Shown one piece after another: positions 36,461 through 47,470 of a stretch of 64,000 nucleotides of DNA. The notes below the pieces were generated by a model, which saw only the letters and a list, made by a program, of their open reading frames with translations, was not told the origin of the DNA and did no database searches. The translations under genes were made by a program, and so were the position numbers. How positions within the stretch are numbered: the first letter of the stretch is position 1; every line of letters starts with the position of its first letter. Source of the DNA: Seriola aureovittata (Eukaryota; Chordata; Actinopteri; Carangiformes; Carangidae); the NCBI RefSeq assembly GCF_021018895.1, contig NC_079375.1, positions 23,075,975-23,139,974 on the forward strand. The letters are read 5' to 3'.

Positions 36461-36780
36461 GCAAATTAAGGAAGTATGTTGCCTACAAGGAAAGAGGGGG
36501 GGTATAATTGAACGAAAGGGAAGACAAGTGTAAAGCTTTTGGTTCTGTCTGTGATTTTTAAAATGTCCACTTAAACTAAGACTATTTAATTAAACAGGAG
36601 CTCGGTCTAAACGCTCAGCTCTGCTGCAAACGGCAGTTGAATCATGTTCGGATTTAGATTCAAAAGGTCAAAACATACCAAACTGTCTGAGCACGGAAAA
36701 CTCAAATTTAATCTTCTTACTTGGACTATACTCCTGTTGCTAAGTCTCCCCGCGTCCTTGGGCTATTTGGATGCAAGTAT

Positions 36781-36816
36781 GTGTGTGTGTGTGAGTGTGT
36801 GTGTGTGTGTGTGTGT
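36781..36816. repeat. (TG)n microsatellite
   Basis: Thirty-six bp TG with one GAG interruption. Confidence 0.92.
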
Positions 36817-37649
36817 GGTAATAAACCATGCCATGACTCCATCTCTCCATAATACTGTAATCATCTAAAAGTAGAGAGAGACATTAAAGTGGGAATGAGG
36901 ACATTTTAAAAAGGGGAAAAACACGAGTGCCAATACCACAGTGAGAGTGCCACACAAACTCACTTTAACCTTTAGCCTCTATCCCAGTTCTACCAGACAC
37001 ACTGAGGGCTGGAGATGTAATAATTAGATCAGTTTAACATGGACTCTGTTTTCTGTTATTTCACTCACCCACCTCGCAGCCGTTACCAGCGGTGGGGTCA
37101 TGGTAAATAATCGTCCAGATGATGATGATTACGGCAAACAAGTCAGTAATATAAACCAAATGATGTTAGAATTTGAACTTTCAACATCTTTTTTTAAAGA
37201 AATTAGTATAGCTTTAGTGTTTTTAAAAAAAAAAAAAATGGTGTGCTGTAATCGACATCGTTAACAACTGCTTCGTCACATTTGATATTTGAGCACTCCC
37301 CACATTAGCGTTACGTTAGCTTCTCTGTGTCGTGATTGACAGGATGACAGGACCAGGTGACCCGTTCCTCTTCAGTTTTCACGGTCTGGTTCTTTGTTGT
37401 CACCACAACCGGGAGCCGTGACAGGGAGGCGGCTAATGCTAGCTACACCTTACTGATGACTCAGGAAGTGTGTAGAAGTACTCTGTCGAACTAGGCTAAC
37501 TAGCTTCCACAAACTCAACAGCATGATGGGTTGGGAAGGAGACAGACGAAGGGGTACATAACCAACGCTAACCTGTCCCTGAAGAGTCTCAGTCATCCAG
37601 GTCATGGTGTCTCTAAGAGCTATACGAAGGCAACAGAACTTGTTTGAGG

Positions 37650-37700
37650 TTCTTGAAGACGTTTCACCTCTCATCCGAAGGAAAGAAACATCTTCAAGAA
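37650..37700. repeat. inverted repeat (16-bp arms, repeat-family hairpin)
   Basis: TTCTTGAAGACGTTTC (37650-37665) and GAAACATCTTCAAGAA (37685-37700) pair with a single C/A mismatch across a 19-nt loop. The loop segment CACCTCTCATCCGAAG is common in fish interspersed repeats, so this is probably part of a mobile element remnant spanning roughly 37570-37740. Confidence 0.6.
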
Positions 37701-38539
37701 GCTCAAGCGAGTTGTGTTTTATAGGCCATAAGCGAGTAGCGTAACACAAATTATGTGCATGTGCATTTTGCTAGCAACGGCGGCTCACTGATGTCAGTGA
37801 ACCGCTGCCACTGGAGAGATTTAGATACTGTTTCCACAAATATGCCCCAGAGCTTTTTTTCTTTTTTTTTTATTCTTTCGAAAAATAGAAACTTTGCAAA
37901 TCATGGTTTTAATCTCCTTTTAAATTCTTCCTTTTTAAAGTGAGTTTGACTATCTGTGCGAAAACGTTGTGTAACCTCCCCACCCACCCACTATATCCTT
38001 GATTCCTGGCCTTTCTCCCTGCACTACACCAACTTTCCCAGCATGTCTAGCCCTCTTCAACCCCGGTCCCACCCACTGTAACCATAGCAGCATTTTGTCT
38101 CAGACGTTAGCAGGAATCCCATCGCTCTCCATCCCTACAGTACACCCCAGAGCCACCCATTGTTTTATTGCCCAGTGTTGTTCTCTGAAAGACTGGAATT
38201 CACCCGCTTCACGGGGTAAAATCAAACCAGATATGTGGGGAAGTGAGGGAGGGGTGCGGAGAAAGATTTGTACTACTACAAGTTCTTTGGTTTTGGAACT
38301 GGTGTACTCTATTATAGATATTGATGGTTATGGACCATAGGACTGTACGTTCTTAAACCATGAAATTTATCATGTTGTTATTGTTTGATTGGGTTGTGTT
38401 TTTTATTTAGCATTTTAAAATTCTTCCTGATACATGCCTATAAAGTTATTAACTGGGAACGAAAGAGCAAGAGTGCAGGAGGCAAGGAGGGGATGGAGGA
38501 AGGAGGCAAGGGAGGGTGTGTGTGAGTCTGTAAGAAGGG

Positions 38540-38765
38540 AGGGGAGGGTTTAGTAGTGTGTGCTTGCCAGGCTTCCTGCTGGGCCTCCATTCATTGAAGC
38601 TGGTCTTTTTACAAGGGACCCTGCCTGGCAGCGAGGGGCAAACCTGCCATGGTAAAAAAGAAAGGGGTGGGTGGGTCCAGCCAAGGATGCAACTGTTGCT
38701 ATGTGGGGGAAAAATTCACTTCGGTTTGGTTTAAGTAATTGCTATCTGTGATGTGAGAGTGGGTA
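38540..38765. promoter_or_regulatory. candidate conserved noncoding element
   Basis: Complex block containing CTCCATTCATTGAAGC, TTTTTACAAGGGACC, a TGCCTGGCAGCGAGG segment and TTTAAGTAATTGCTATC, bounded by purine-rich sequence on the left. No frame of interest. Confidence 0.3.
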
Positions 38766-38939
38766 CTGGCAAGGCATCCTAACATAATTGAATTTAAATC
38801 ATAAAAATAAATAACTAGTGTATAGCTATAAACACATGTTCCTGCTGTTACTTGTATGTGTGTGGGTGGCTCTTATTGTGACAGTGCCATCCATGTTGGA
38901 AAAGGAGGGGATGTTTTTGGTGGAGGTGGTGGTGGTAGT

Positions 38940-39110
38940 AAGAGGGGGGACTCTTATTGTGAAATCCCAGTGGAGGGTAATTGGAATTCAATAGGAGTTA
39001 GATCATGGCTGCTGCCTTAGTTCCTTTGAGGGAAAAGCTATGGGGGATTAGCAGTCGTTAGCCCATAGTGATGTGAAGTGGAAAGGAACAGCTGGCTCTC
39101 AGCTAGCCAC
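38940..39110. promoter_or_regulatory. candidate conserved noncoding element
   Basis: Contains GGGTAATTGGAATTCAATAG, GGATTAGCAGTCGTTAGCCC and a CTCTTATTGTGA word. The same word occurs about 80 bp to the left (38870), suggesting a small local duplication. No frame of interest. Confidence 0.3.
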
Positions 39111-39399
39111 ATGGTGTGTGTGCGTGCGTGCGTGCGTGCATGCATGCGTGTGTGTGTGTGTGAGTGTGTGTGTATTTTTGTGTGTAAGAAAAGAAATAGC
39201 AAGCAAGAGAGGGTGTTTTCAGTCTGTCCCTTCCTCTCTCCATCTGTGTGTGTGTGTGTTACTGAGGAGTGTGTGAATGCCACTGAAATCCCTGTACCAG
39301 AGGTGTAGCACTTAAATGAGTTGCCTCACCACAATGGCTTGAGGTTAGATTTAGTAGTTCTTCTAATGGCTTCGGTCTGTACTTAGGATAGCTTATCGC

Positions 39400-39467
39400 C
39401 TATTCTATTCTATTATACTTTATTCTATTCTATTCTATTATACTCTATTCTATTCTATTCTGTTCTA
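39400..39467. repeat. (TTCTA)n pentanucleotide repeat
   Basis: TTCTA units with TTATAC variants. A short related run occurs at 30702-30720. Confidence 0.93.
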
Positions 39468-39694
39468 TGTTCATTTGGTTTCTTGTTGCCGCTTCCATAA
39501 TAGAAGTTTCTAGTCTGTGGGGAGTCTGCTAAACTGTCAGTCCTGCAGTGTTTTACAAGCTTTGAACACTTTGTTATTTTATATAAAAGCAGGCAGGCAG
39601 GTTTGCTGAATACTTTTGCCATTTTATGTGGGAGGATGAAGGAGGGATCGAGGGAGGGAGGCAGTGAAAGAGCAGGAGAGGAAAAGGTGGAGTA

Positions 39695-39880
39695 AACAGG
39701 CCTATTAGACGACCAGCCTGAGGATCGGGCACGTGGCTCCATACTGCAGCGAGCGGCGACCACCGGCATAATAATGCAACACAATGCTGGAGCATGGGGC
39801 CGCACCTTTGATGCTTTTATGTGTCTCTGGGTTAGATTACACTAGAGGCTCCTTTTGATTTTGCTAACACTGGAGTTTAA
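39695..39880. promoter_or_regulatory. candidate conserved noncoding element
   Basis: Complex, CpG-bearing block with CCTATTAGACGACC, GGCATAATAATGCAACACAATG and TGATGCTTTTATGTG segments. Minus-strand frames over it have no recognisable product. Confidence 0.33.
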
Positions 39881-40484
39881 AGAGTGACTGTGTCCTGGCA
39901 GACGTATCACATTATCTATGCCAACATCCTTTTACTACCTTAAATGCTCATGCATTACTTACATTTCTAACACAATTCAAACATCTGGTGTTACTGTCAC
40001 ATCTGTCGCTCACTGATGTTGCTGCAGGGCAGCAGCAGGCCACACCTTTCCTTCTCAAGCGGATGTAGTCTACACAGCTAAATGACATAATAATATGCCA
40101 CGTTTTATTGGACCAAACCAAAAATAATAAAACTTTGCTGCTGTTGTTGCTTTGGGCTGGTTTTTATAAACTGATATTTTCAAATTCTGGTCATGAGATG
40201 TCAAATTTGTCCACTCATAAACCATTTAAAGTTAGCTCCTCTATTGTATTCCTCAGTGCTGTGGCTGAGCCATGATCAGACAGCGAACAAGGCATCAAGC
40301 TGAACAGATGTCAACTTTTTGCTATTGAAATGCATTACAAACCTCAAGTCAAAGCATCAGTCACCACTGATGTCCTGAAGCTTTGCTTTGCAAAGCTCAG
40401 CCACTTTGTTTTTTGTGTGGCTGCGTGCATCTGCAGAATACAACTTCGTTCTCTTGTTTTGGTCCCAGGAGTCATTGCAGTGAT

Positions 40485-40790
40485 GCGACTCTCTAGGGCT
40501 GAATGATATATGCAAAAAAAACCCAAAAAACAATCATATTGCAATTATTTTTGGCAGATCATCGTGATCATCGTGAGTCATTTTTGTTGAAAAAAATATT
40601 AAAATGATGATGATGTGATTGTTGTTGGTGCTTGTACCACACGAACATGCTCCTTTACATCTCAGCTCTATGTCTATCCACCTCCCACCCACAGCCGTGA
40701 AATTCAGCGGTGGTGGAGCAGTTTGACTTGAAGCATTTCAACTGCAAATTTCTGCATGTAGGGTCAAGTAGCTACTGCCCTGACACTTAC
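40485..40790. mobile_element. possible hAT-type short element remnant
   Basis: The opening CTAGGGCTGAATGATATATG and the following GGCAGATCATCGTGATCATC resemble the start of abundant fish non-autonomous elements that begin AGGGCTG..GATAT. No matching terminal inverted repeat was found at the right, so the call is weak. Confidence 0.33.
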
Positions 40791-41214
40791 CCCAGTGTTC
40801 ACCTTGTATACAGTGTTCTCCCTAAATAACTGCAACAATTCTCCTCTGCAAGCAACTGAAATCCCATAATGACTATTTACTTCCCCTTAAAGATGATCAC
40901 AGAAATTCAGACAGCCGAGCTCCTTGAAGTGACTACACGGTAAGATTTAAAATCAGCCCCGCAGTGGTTCCCAAACAGGCGCAACACCGCTACAGAAAGC
41001 TTTTCAGATGATAGGCACGGCCTCACGAGAGACCTCAATTCAAACGCTGTATGGGATATATCAGACCTTTGTCTCACCCCCTCTGGGGTCAAAACGACAA
41101 GACCCACTCCTCTCATCAATGTCATGTTCTCTCTCTTTCTCTCTCTCCCCCTTTCTCTCTCTCTCTCTCTTTCCATCTCTCTGTCCAGCCAGGTCAGGCT
41201 ATTAAATGGTAGAA

Positions 41215-41525
41215 TACATTAGAGAGAAACGGGGGGGGGGCTAATAGATTGGAATATTATAACCATACAATAATTTCATGAAAAAGTCAAGGAGGGATCA
41301 TCGCTCTTATTAACTCCAAGAGAAATTGAGGCTGAAAAATGTTCAAATAGAAAATGTTAATGCCAAGCTATACTACATGTAATTGTGCCTGCGCCATTCC
41401 CTGGGCTGGCCCCATTCATGCCACTTTATTAGTGGTAATTGAGGATATGAATTATAAATGGGGGGTGATTTCTCTCCTCCCTCTCATTGAAAGTGAAGCG
41501 TAATGACCACTGCCATTGTTTAACC
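41215..41525. promoter_or_regulatory. candidate conserved noncoding element
   Basis: About 310 bp of AT-rich but non-repetitive sequence after a G run. It contains AATATTATAACCATAC, CAATAATTTCATG, CTTATTAACTCC, ACATGTAATTGTGCC, CCACTTTATTAGTGGTAATTG and GATATGAATTATAAATGG. TAAT/ATTA cores are very dense, and the GCGTAATGACC at the right end adds another. No coding frame is supported. Confidence 0.42.
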
Positions 41526-41584
41526 TTCATAATCGTGTGTTCTCATTTCTTTTCTTTGCCTTCCGCCTTCCTTCCTTTTTTTCT

Positions 41585-41995
41585 TTTTACTTGTATTTTC
41601 TTTTATTCATATCATCTATTTTTCTTTATCGTCACTCCCCAATCTCTTTTTACCTTTACCTTCCTTTTCGCCATTCTTTCCTCTTTTTTCTTTTAATTTC
41701 TTTACTACTGCCTTTTCTTTTATTCCTTATTTTCCTTTCTGTCGCTCCCCACTCTTTCCACTGCTCTTCTACATCACTTCCCTTTTTCTTTTATTCATCT
41801 CTTCCATTTCTCACTCCCCAATATCTACACATTAATACATATTTTACTTTCCTTGTCTTTTCGTCATTCTTCCCTCTTTTTCTCTTTGAACTTCTTAACT
41901 ACTACTGCCTTTTCTTTTCATTCCTCTTATTTTTCCTTTTTGTCACTCCCCAGTCTCCCCACTGCTCTTCTACATGACTTTTCTCTTTTTTCATT
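41585..41995. repeat. pyrimidine-rich tandem duplication, about 180-bp unit
   Basis: Unit one starts at 41632 and unit two at 41811, both with TCACTCCCCAAT. Each continues through a TTTTCG(C/T)CATTCTT word, a CTACTGCCTTTTCTTTT word and an ACTGCTCTTCTACAT word. A partial copy of the unit's end precedes unit one. The long plus-strand frame rich in F, S and L over it is an artefact. Confidence 0.8.
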
Positions 41996-42479
41996 TCTTT
42001 TCAGGCTTCTGTTCTGCAGACCTAAACCAGCAGACCCTTGTGCTTTGCTGAAATTTAAAGCTATAGTAGTCTACTATACTATAATAGACACACACATACG
42101 CACATAGATACAAACACACATAATCATACACCCACACCCTCAGATGAGGGGGTTGGCGGTGCTTTCTACCTTGCTGTAATTGCATAATAAGCCCCACCCG
42201 TGATGTGACCGCCCCGGGCGAGGGATCCAGCACAGGGGGGGCTGTTGGTTTTCTTGGCATCGTTTCTGAGAAGTTCACTTTTTTATTTAGGCTTTTTAAA
42301 GATCAGCAGCTCCACACCTACCATCCAACAAAGTCCATTAGCCCCAGCCTCTCACCCACGACCAGTCTGCTTTTTATTTACAACATCAAACGTTTCACTT
42401 CATTAAATTACCTTTTCTTTCCCCCTCCCACCCCTCTTACCCTCTCCTTCTCTCTCATAGCTCTCCTACTTGCATTTAG

Positions 42480-42700
42480 TTGAAACATGTTTTCCGCAAC
42501 AAAAGGACGCAGGGTGACGGGGGGATAAAACAGCCTTTCGATGCAGTCTGCAGTGGTTTTATAGGGGGAAATAATGGGTAATTGGGAGAAGGTATTTAAT
42601 AGGAAACCGACACTGCGCTGTAATGCAACTGTTGTTAAAGGGAGACTCACTCAGCCGGTGTCTCTGAAACGTGGAGGGTTGCTGCTCACGATTTTCCTTT
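42480..42700. promoter_or_regulatory. candidate conserved noncoding element
   Basis: Complex segment with GATAAAACAGCC, TGGTTTTATAGGG, AAATAATGGGTAATTGGG, GGTATTTAATAGG and a GTAATGCAACTGTTG word, followed by sequence leading into a TG tract. No recognised product. Confidence 0.35.
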
Positions 42701-42760
42701 TGAAGTCATCAGCTGCCTGTTAAGTGGTGATGACTGCATGAGTCTGTTCTGGAGGCAGCG

Positions 42761-42762
<2 letters not shown>

Positions 42763-42807
<45 letters not shown>
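42763..42807. repeat. (TG)n microsatellite
   Basis: Forty-five bp of uninterrupted TG. Confidence 0.96.
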
Positions 42808-43816
42808 CTGAGCTGTGATGTCAACTTATGGGGTGATGGGACTGCCAACAGAACAAAGTGTAACTGCTGTCTTGCAGGGTCTAATCAGTCAAACTGTACT
42901 GTGGGTTGGAGTGGGTCAGGGTTCGCTAAAATGCTGGATGCAGGTTGTTTTTTTTGCCAAAAAGATATTGAAAAGGAGAAAATCCTGCACACTGCTCTTG
43001 CTTCTCTCTCTCTCTCTCTCTCGACCTTCATCAGAAGTATTTGAAACAGTTCTTACGACCGTGATCTTTGACAGATAATGCTCCATCAACCTCGTGTGAC
43101 CGGTTGTGTGAAATTATTCCTCTGAGGGAGGCTCTTCCAATCATTGACAGTGTATGTATGTACTGGATCATGTTATATTCCACATATATTATAAGGAAGA
43201 GAACAGCCACAGATAGATCTATGAAGTCCTTAAGCTTCTTAGTGATCTCATCATTCAGCCCATTGAGGGAAAGCGCTTGCGTTTGCATCGAGACCCAAAC
43301 CCAAGAAAGCAACAGCAGCATTCTCTAAAATGGTCTTTGGTATCACTGAATCACTTTATCCGTCCCCATAGCTTCAAAACGTTGCCCCTGTGCCACCCAA
43401 ATTTAAATATAAAACAATATAAGACAATGTAATATCATTTAAGTGGTTCATTTTCAAAGACATTCTGCACAATTGATTGTTGTTTACTTGATCTAGCTCC
43501 AGTCGTCTGTCGGATATGCAAGATGTTGCGTGTGAAATCCCTCTGAAACCCAAATCTTCTACTCAGATTTTTTTTTCCCCCCTCCACAGCATTGATTGAG
43601 AGCTTGATTTGATCTAGGTCCCTCATGTACTGCCACATCTGCAGCTTGTACCGCTGTGTGAAGCGGGCGTCAGCTGTGTGAGCACATAAATGAAACCAGA
43701 GAAGAGTGAAAGCTAAACATTCTTCAAGATCAATATTCCAATATCTAACATCAGGGAACTCCAATAAGTACAATGCCAGGGACACTTCAATGGCAACATC
43801 AAGGCAGCGGGGTTTA

Positions 43817-43886
43817 CACACACACACACACACACACGCACACACACGCACACACACACACACACACGCACACACACGCACACACA
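43817..43886. repeat. (CA)n with regular GCAC interruptions
   Basis: CA tract broken by CG steps at about 8-14 bp intervals. Confidence 0.94.
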
Positions 43887-43919
43887 AACGATTAGTGGGT
43901 TTCAGATAGTGATCAGGCA

Positions 43920-44345
43920 AGCACCATAAAATCCATCCTACTTAGGAGAAAGGAATAATCCATTTGGGGACAGGTTTCAATACGGTCCATACTAACCATG
44001 TCACGGTGAGGCGCCCTCCAAAAGCAATGGGGATAATTTGGGGCCAAGACACATTGGCAAATTTTCCGAAGCAATGAAGTGAGGTCATATTGCCGGAAGC
44101 GCAGATAAGAATTAGCAATCAATGTTCATCAAGGTGGTTAACATAATGGGCCCGAGGCTGGAGAATGTGACCAAATACTGGCGGTTAGAATGATTGTCAC
44201 GCCGGCGTCCTCGCTGCAGGTGAGCTGGTGACGGCGGAGATCACTTGACCGGTTGCTCCAGCTTTATATAACTAATGGAAAATGATTTAAATGTGGACGG
44301 AGACATTCCAGCAATGTTTGCAAGTGTGACTCTGTGATGGCTGTA
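43920..44345. promoter_or_regulatory. candidate conserved noncoding element
   Basis: About 425 bp without simple repeats, beginning right after the CA tract. It contains GGAATAATCCATTTGG, GGGGATAATTTGGGGCC, GAATTAGCAATCAATG, GGTGGTTAACATAATGGG and GGTTAGAATGATTGTCACG. A minus-strand frame of about 70 codons crosses its left part (43913-44122), which I consider chance. Its length and complexity make it one of the better conserved-element candidates. Confidence 0.38.
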
Positions 44346-44399
44346 TTGGATAAAAAGGAGACAAAAAAAAAAACGTCCATCTGCAAAGCCTCATTGTTG

Positions 44400-44800
44400 C
44401 TCATCTTTCACCTCAAATTATTAAGTAGCTTCCATTAGTCTTGGACATCTTTGTTTGGACAATAAGCAATGAGGCTGAACTAATGACCCTTACCCTAATT
44501 ACATCAGGGGAGGCGCAGAGGTGTGCGCACTCCTACACAAATGTGTTTGGGCCTATTTGTGTGTATTCATACAAAGCGCTGACCCCAACGGCCGGTGGTC
44601 ATCGAAGCAATGACCACCACTGGTCGATACCCTCCCACCCCTACCCACCCTTCTCAACCACCTAACCAATCCCTCCTCCCCACCATCCCTTCCTCCTCCT
44701 CCTTCTCCTCCTCCTCCCCACAAAGTCCATTCGCAGCCCCAATCAATGTCGAATTATGGGTTATTTATTGAATAATCAAAAAGGTATTATGGGTCCGACT
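44400..44800. promoter_or_regulatory. candidate conserved noncoding element with repeated ATTATGGGT
   Basis: Complex sequence flanking a CT-rich spacer (44630-44720). The right part carries TCGAATTATGGGTTATTTA and, about 35 bp later, GGTATTATGGGTCC, so ATTATGGGT occurs twice around a GAATAATCAAA word. The left part has ACCCTAATTACATC. No recognised coding frame. Confidence 0.38.
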
Positions 44801-44809
44801 GACTGACTA

Positions 44810-45003
44810 GCCTGCAGTGGCTGACAATGGAGAAATAGAAGGTGGTGGTGGTGGTGGTGGGAGGGGGGGACTATTTATCAGCCTAGCTGCCATGCATGCG
44901 TTTGAAATTAGGGTAATCAGTTGGCATGTAAACAGTAGGCCTAGCAGCTGGCTGCCAGACAGCTTGGCTATTACTCACTCGCCACTTATCATCACTGACG
45001 TCT

Positions 45004-45005
<2 letters not shown>
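44810..45005. promoter_or_regulatory. candidate conserved noncoding element
   Basis: A GGT-repeat spacer (44841-44860), then complex sequence with GACTATTTATCAGCC, GAAATTAGGGTAATCAG, GGCTATTACTCACTC and CACTTATCATCACTGACG. It is cut off by a TG tract at 45007. Confidence 0.38.
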
Positions 45006-45006
<1 letters not shown>

Positions 45007-45034
<28 letters not shown>

Positions 45035-45117
45035 CATGCATATATTGGTTAGAGGTGACAGAGCCGGCATTTAGGGACTGGTGGTACTTATGTTTTATTG
45101 TGGGGGACTATGTATGT

Positions 45118-45157
<40 letters not shown>
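45007..45157. repeat. pair of (TG)n microsatellites
   Basis: TG tracts at 45007-45033 and 45126-45157 around a short unique stretch. Confidence 0.93.
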
Positions 45158-45159
<2 letters not shown>

Positions 45160-45414
45160 ATATTTGAGCTCGTACTTGGTATGTAAGTATTAGATCCACT
45201 TTGACAGTACTTAGGCTGAACTTAGGCAGTAATAAAAATCAGAAGCAGAGGGTTAATTATTACTTGGTATCATCATATACATATACACATATATATATAC
45301 TTATATATATATGTATATGTAACTTGATGTCCATGTACTATCTACACATCTCTACAAAAACACATATCTACAAAAAAACATACTTTCAAAATAAATTGAC
45401 AAAAAAAAAAAAGA

Positions 45415-45640
45415 CTTTGCTCAAGGTGCACTTACTAGCTTTTTCTGGACTTTTCAACTGCATCTGATGGTCTTCATCAGTCTCGTCAAGTTTGCTCAGT
45501 TGTTACAGTCATGTCGTACCACAACCAAGCAAACTCCATCTGTTCATTAAGACCATGAAATACAGTTGAAAGCTCCCAAAAATCTATTTGTTACCTTAGC
45601 TGTTAGCTTGCACTTTGCTAAGCTAAACTTAGGGACTTTA
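45415..45640. mobile_element. possible interspersed repeat remnant
   Basis: The word CATCTGATGGTCTTCATCAG, the later GACCATGAAATACAGTTGAAAG and a terminal GCTAAGCTAAAC resemble pieces of abundant fish repeats. Ends are not clear and no family is assigned. Confidence 0.35.
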
Positions 45641-46089
45641 GTGTTGTCTCTGCCTTCCAGCACAATTTCTAATATGCAGTCCACAATTTGCCTGAAAACA
45701 TCAGTCCACAGATGTCCCGACAATGGTGGCATGACCACACAGAAGAAAACAAGTATTCACAATCAATGCAGAAAATCGCAGGGGTTAAGATTTGAAACCC
45801 AGAGTCCCTAGGCCACTTGTAAACTAATCTTCCAGGGCAGCCTTTTGTGTTAGAGGTCAACAGACATCATTACAGCGGGGTGTGCAGGGGGCAGAGGAGA
45901 GGGCAAGGCTGCGCATGTGTGTGTGTGTGTGCGTGCATGTGTGTTTGTGTGAAGGGCAGATGAGAGGGCAGGGTTGGCCGCTGTGGGCAGATCGTCTTTC
46001 TCTCCAGAGCTTTGGCCTGTGAGGATTGGATGCGTGCTGCAGGGCTGAGAGCGGAGGGTTTATTCTGACGAGGAAGGTGAGCCCAGGCA

Positions 46090-46335
46090 GACGAGACCTG
46101 ATTTGTGTTTTAAACACCAAAACAAGCAAATATTGGTTTATATCTCGGTTTGTGTGTGTGCATCAAGGGTAAACAGATTAGTGCGGCCAAAAGCCGGCAC
46201 ATATGATTGTCCCATCAATTACGATTTATTAGGGATTATAAAGAGTTATAACCACAGATGGACAATAAGGTTGCTGTCTAACAAGTTTACCTTGTGTAGA
46301 TGTCCCATAATGCACCGTGTCTACCTTGTTTCAGA
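46090..46335. promoter_or_regulatory. candidate conserved noncoding element
   Basis: Complex sequence with CAGATTAGTGCGGCC, ATATGATTGTCCCATCAATTACG, GATTTATTAGGGATTATAAAG, GTTATAACCACAG, GGACAATAAGG and TGTCCCATAATGC. ATTA/TAAT cores are dense and no product is recognised. Confidence 0.42.
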
Positions 46336-46553
46336 GGGGAACTCGTGCAGCCACTCTCCAGTTTCTCTCATCGTGTGTGAGTTATGTTTCCTACATGTGT
46401 GTATTTTTGTGAATTAAAGGGCCAGTTCACTCAATTTCCAAAAACATCTCTCTCACCTCTGAGAATGATTCTTGTAATTTTGATGAACACCCACTTTAAC
46501 TGGAGCATGATCAGTTATGTCAGTGCATGTACAGTACGCACATACATGTCCAT

Positions 46554-46557
<4 letters not shown>

Positions 46558-46597
<40 letters not shown>
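46558..46597. repeat. (TG)n microsatellite
   Basis: Forty bp of uninterrupted TG. Confidence 0.95.
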
Positions 46598-46598
<1 letters not shown>

Positions 46599-47059
46599 CA
46601 TGCTGACTGAGGTTAACAGTATATCTTAAGGGTCTGTCTCTATGTATTAAATAAAGTGGCATCTCAGTGGTGCTCCCCTTAAACAGCCCTATCAATCTGC
46701 CCCACTTATAGACTCCATAAATTACAAACCAATCACAATGCCTCACTAATGCTCCGGCTGGTGCGCGGGAGGTAGGAAGCGAAGAGATAAAGAAAGAGGA
46801 AAAGGAAGGAAAGGAGAGTTAGAGGGAGAGAGAAGGAGAGAGGCAGGAAGGTAGTCGAGACGGAGGGAATGACAGTGAAGCAGAAACTGCAAGAAAAGAA
46901 AGTAAGAAAAGGATAGAGGGAAGATTTATTTTAATCCATCCACCCTTCCATGTATCTGTCCATCTATTTGTCTCCCCATCTTGCTTTTAAGACCTCTGTA
47001 CTGTCGACACTTATTGCATGTTGCCATATTTTCATCCCTCAAAAAGCATTAGAAAAGCC

Positions 47060-47470
47060 AATGTTGGGGTGGGGTAAGTGAATTAGGATTGGTTTTTGCC
47101 TCCCCTGGCCACAGAGGGAGGTAGGGTTACCCACAATAAGATCAGAATGAGACCAATTTTGTTTCCGTTGCCATTCAAAACAAACAATGGGCACCTAATA
47201 GCCCTGCAGCATCTGTGGCCTCGCTTGGGCCAAAACACGCATGATGGCCCTGGTCGATAGACGCCGACAGCTAGATGGACGAATGGAGTCACTCACGATG
47301 GAGCACACGCACACACACACGTGCGCGCGGGGGCAAGCCGCACACTTTACGTAGGCAGACAGGCTCGCGTGATTTTTCCCTGATAGCCGCGAGCTGCCTG
47401 GAACACTAGTTAGCGGTTGCTGTAAAAGTGGCCTGAGTGCTTCTGAAGACACCGATCATATCAGCGAAAA
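47060..47470. promoter_or_regulatory. candidate conserved noncoding element pair
   Basis: Two complex, CpG-bearing blocks (about 47060-47300 and 47335-47470) are separated by a short CACA/CGCG stretch. They contain GTGAATTAGGATTGG, CCACAATAAGATCAG, GGCACCTAATAGCC, GTGATTTTTCCCTGATAGC and ACTAGTTAGCGG. No recognised product. Confidence 0.35.

Noticed and set aside
36644..36780. Plus-strand frame beginning MFGFRFKRSKHTK and continuing with a hydrophobic segment like a signal anchor
   Set aside because: It runs straight into a TG microsatellite, has no convincing donor site or start context, and resembles no family I know. Probably chance.
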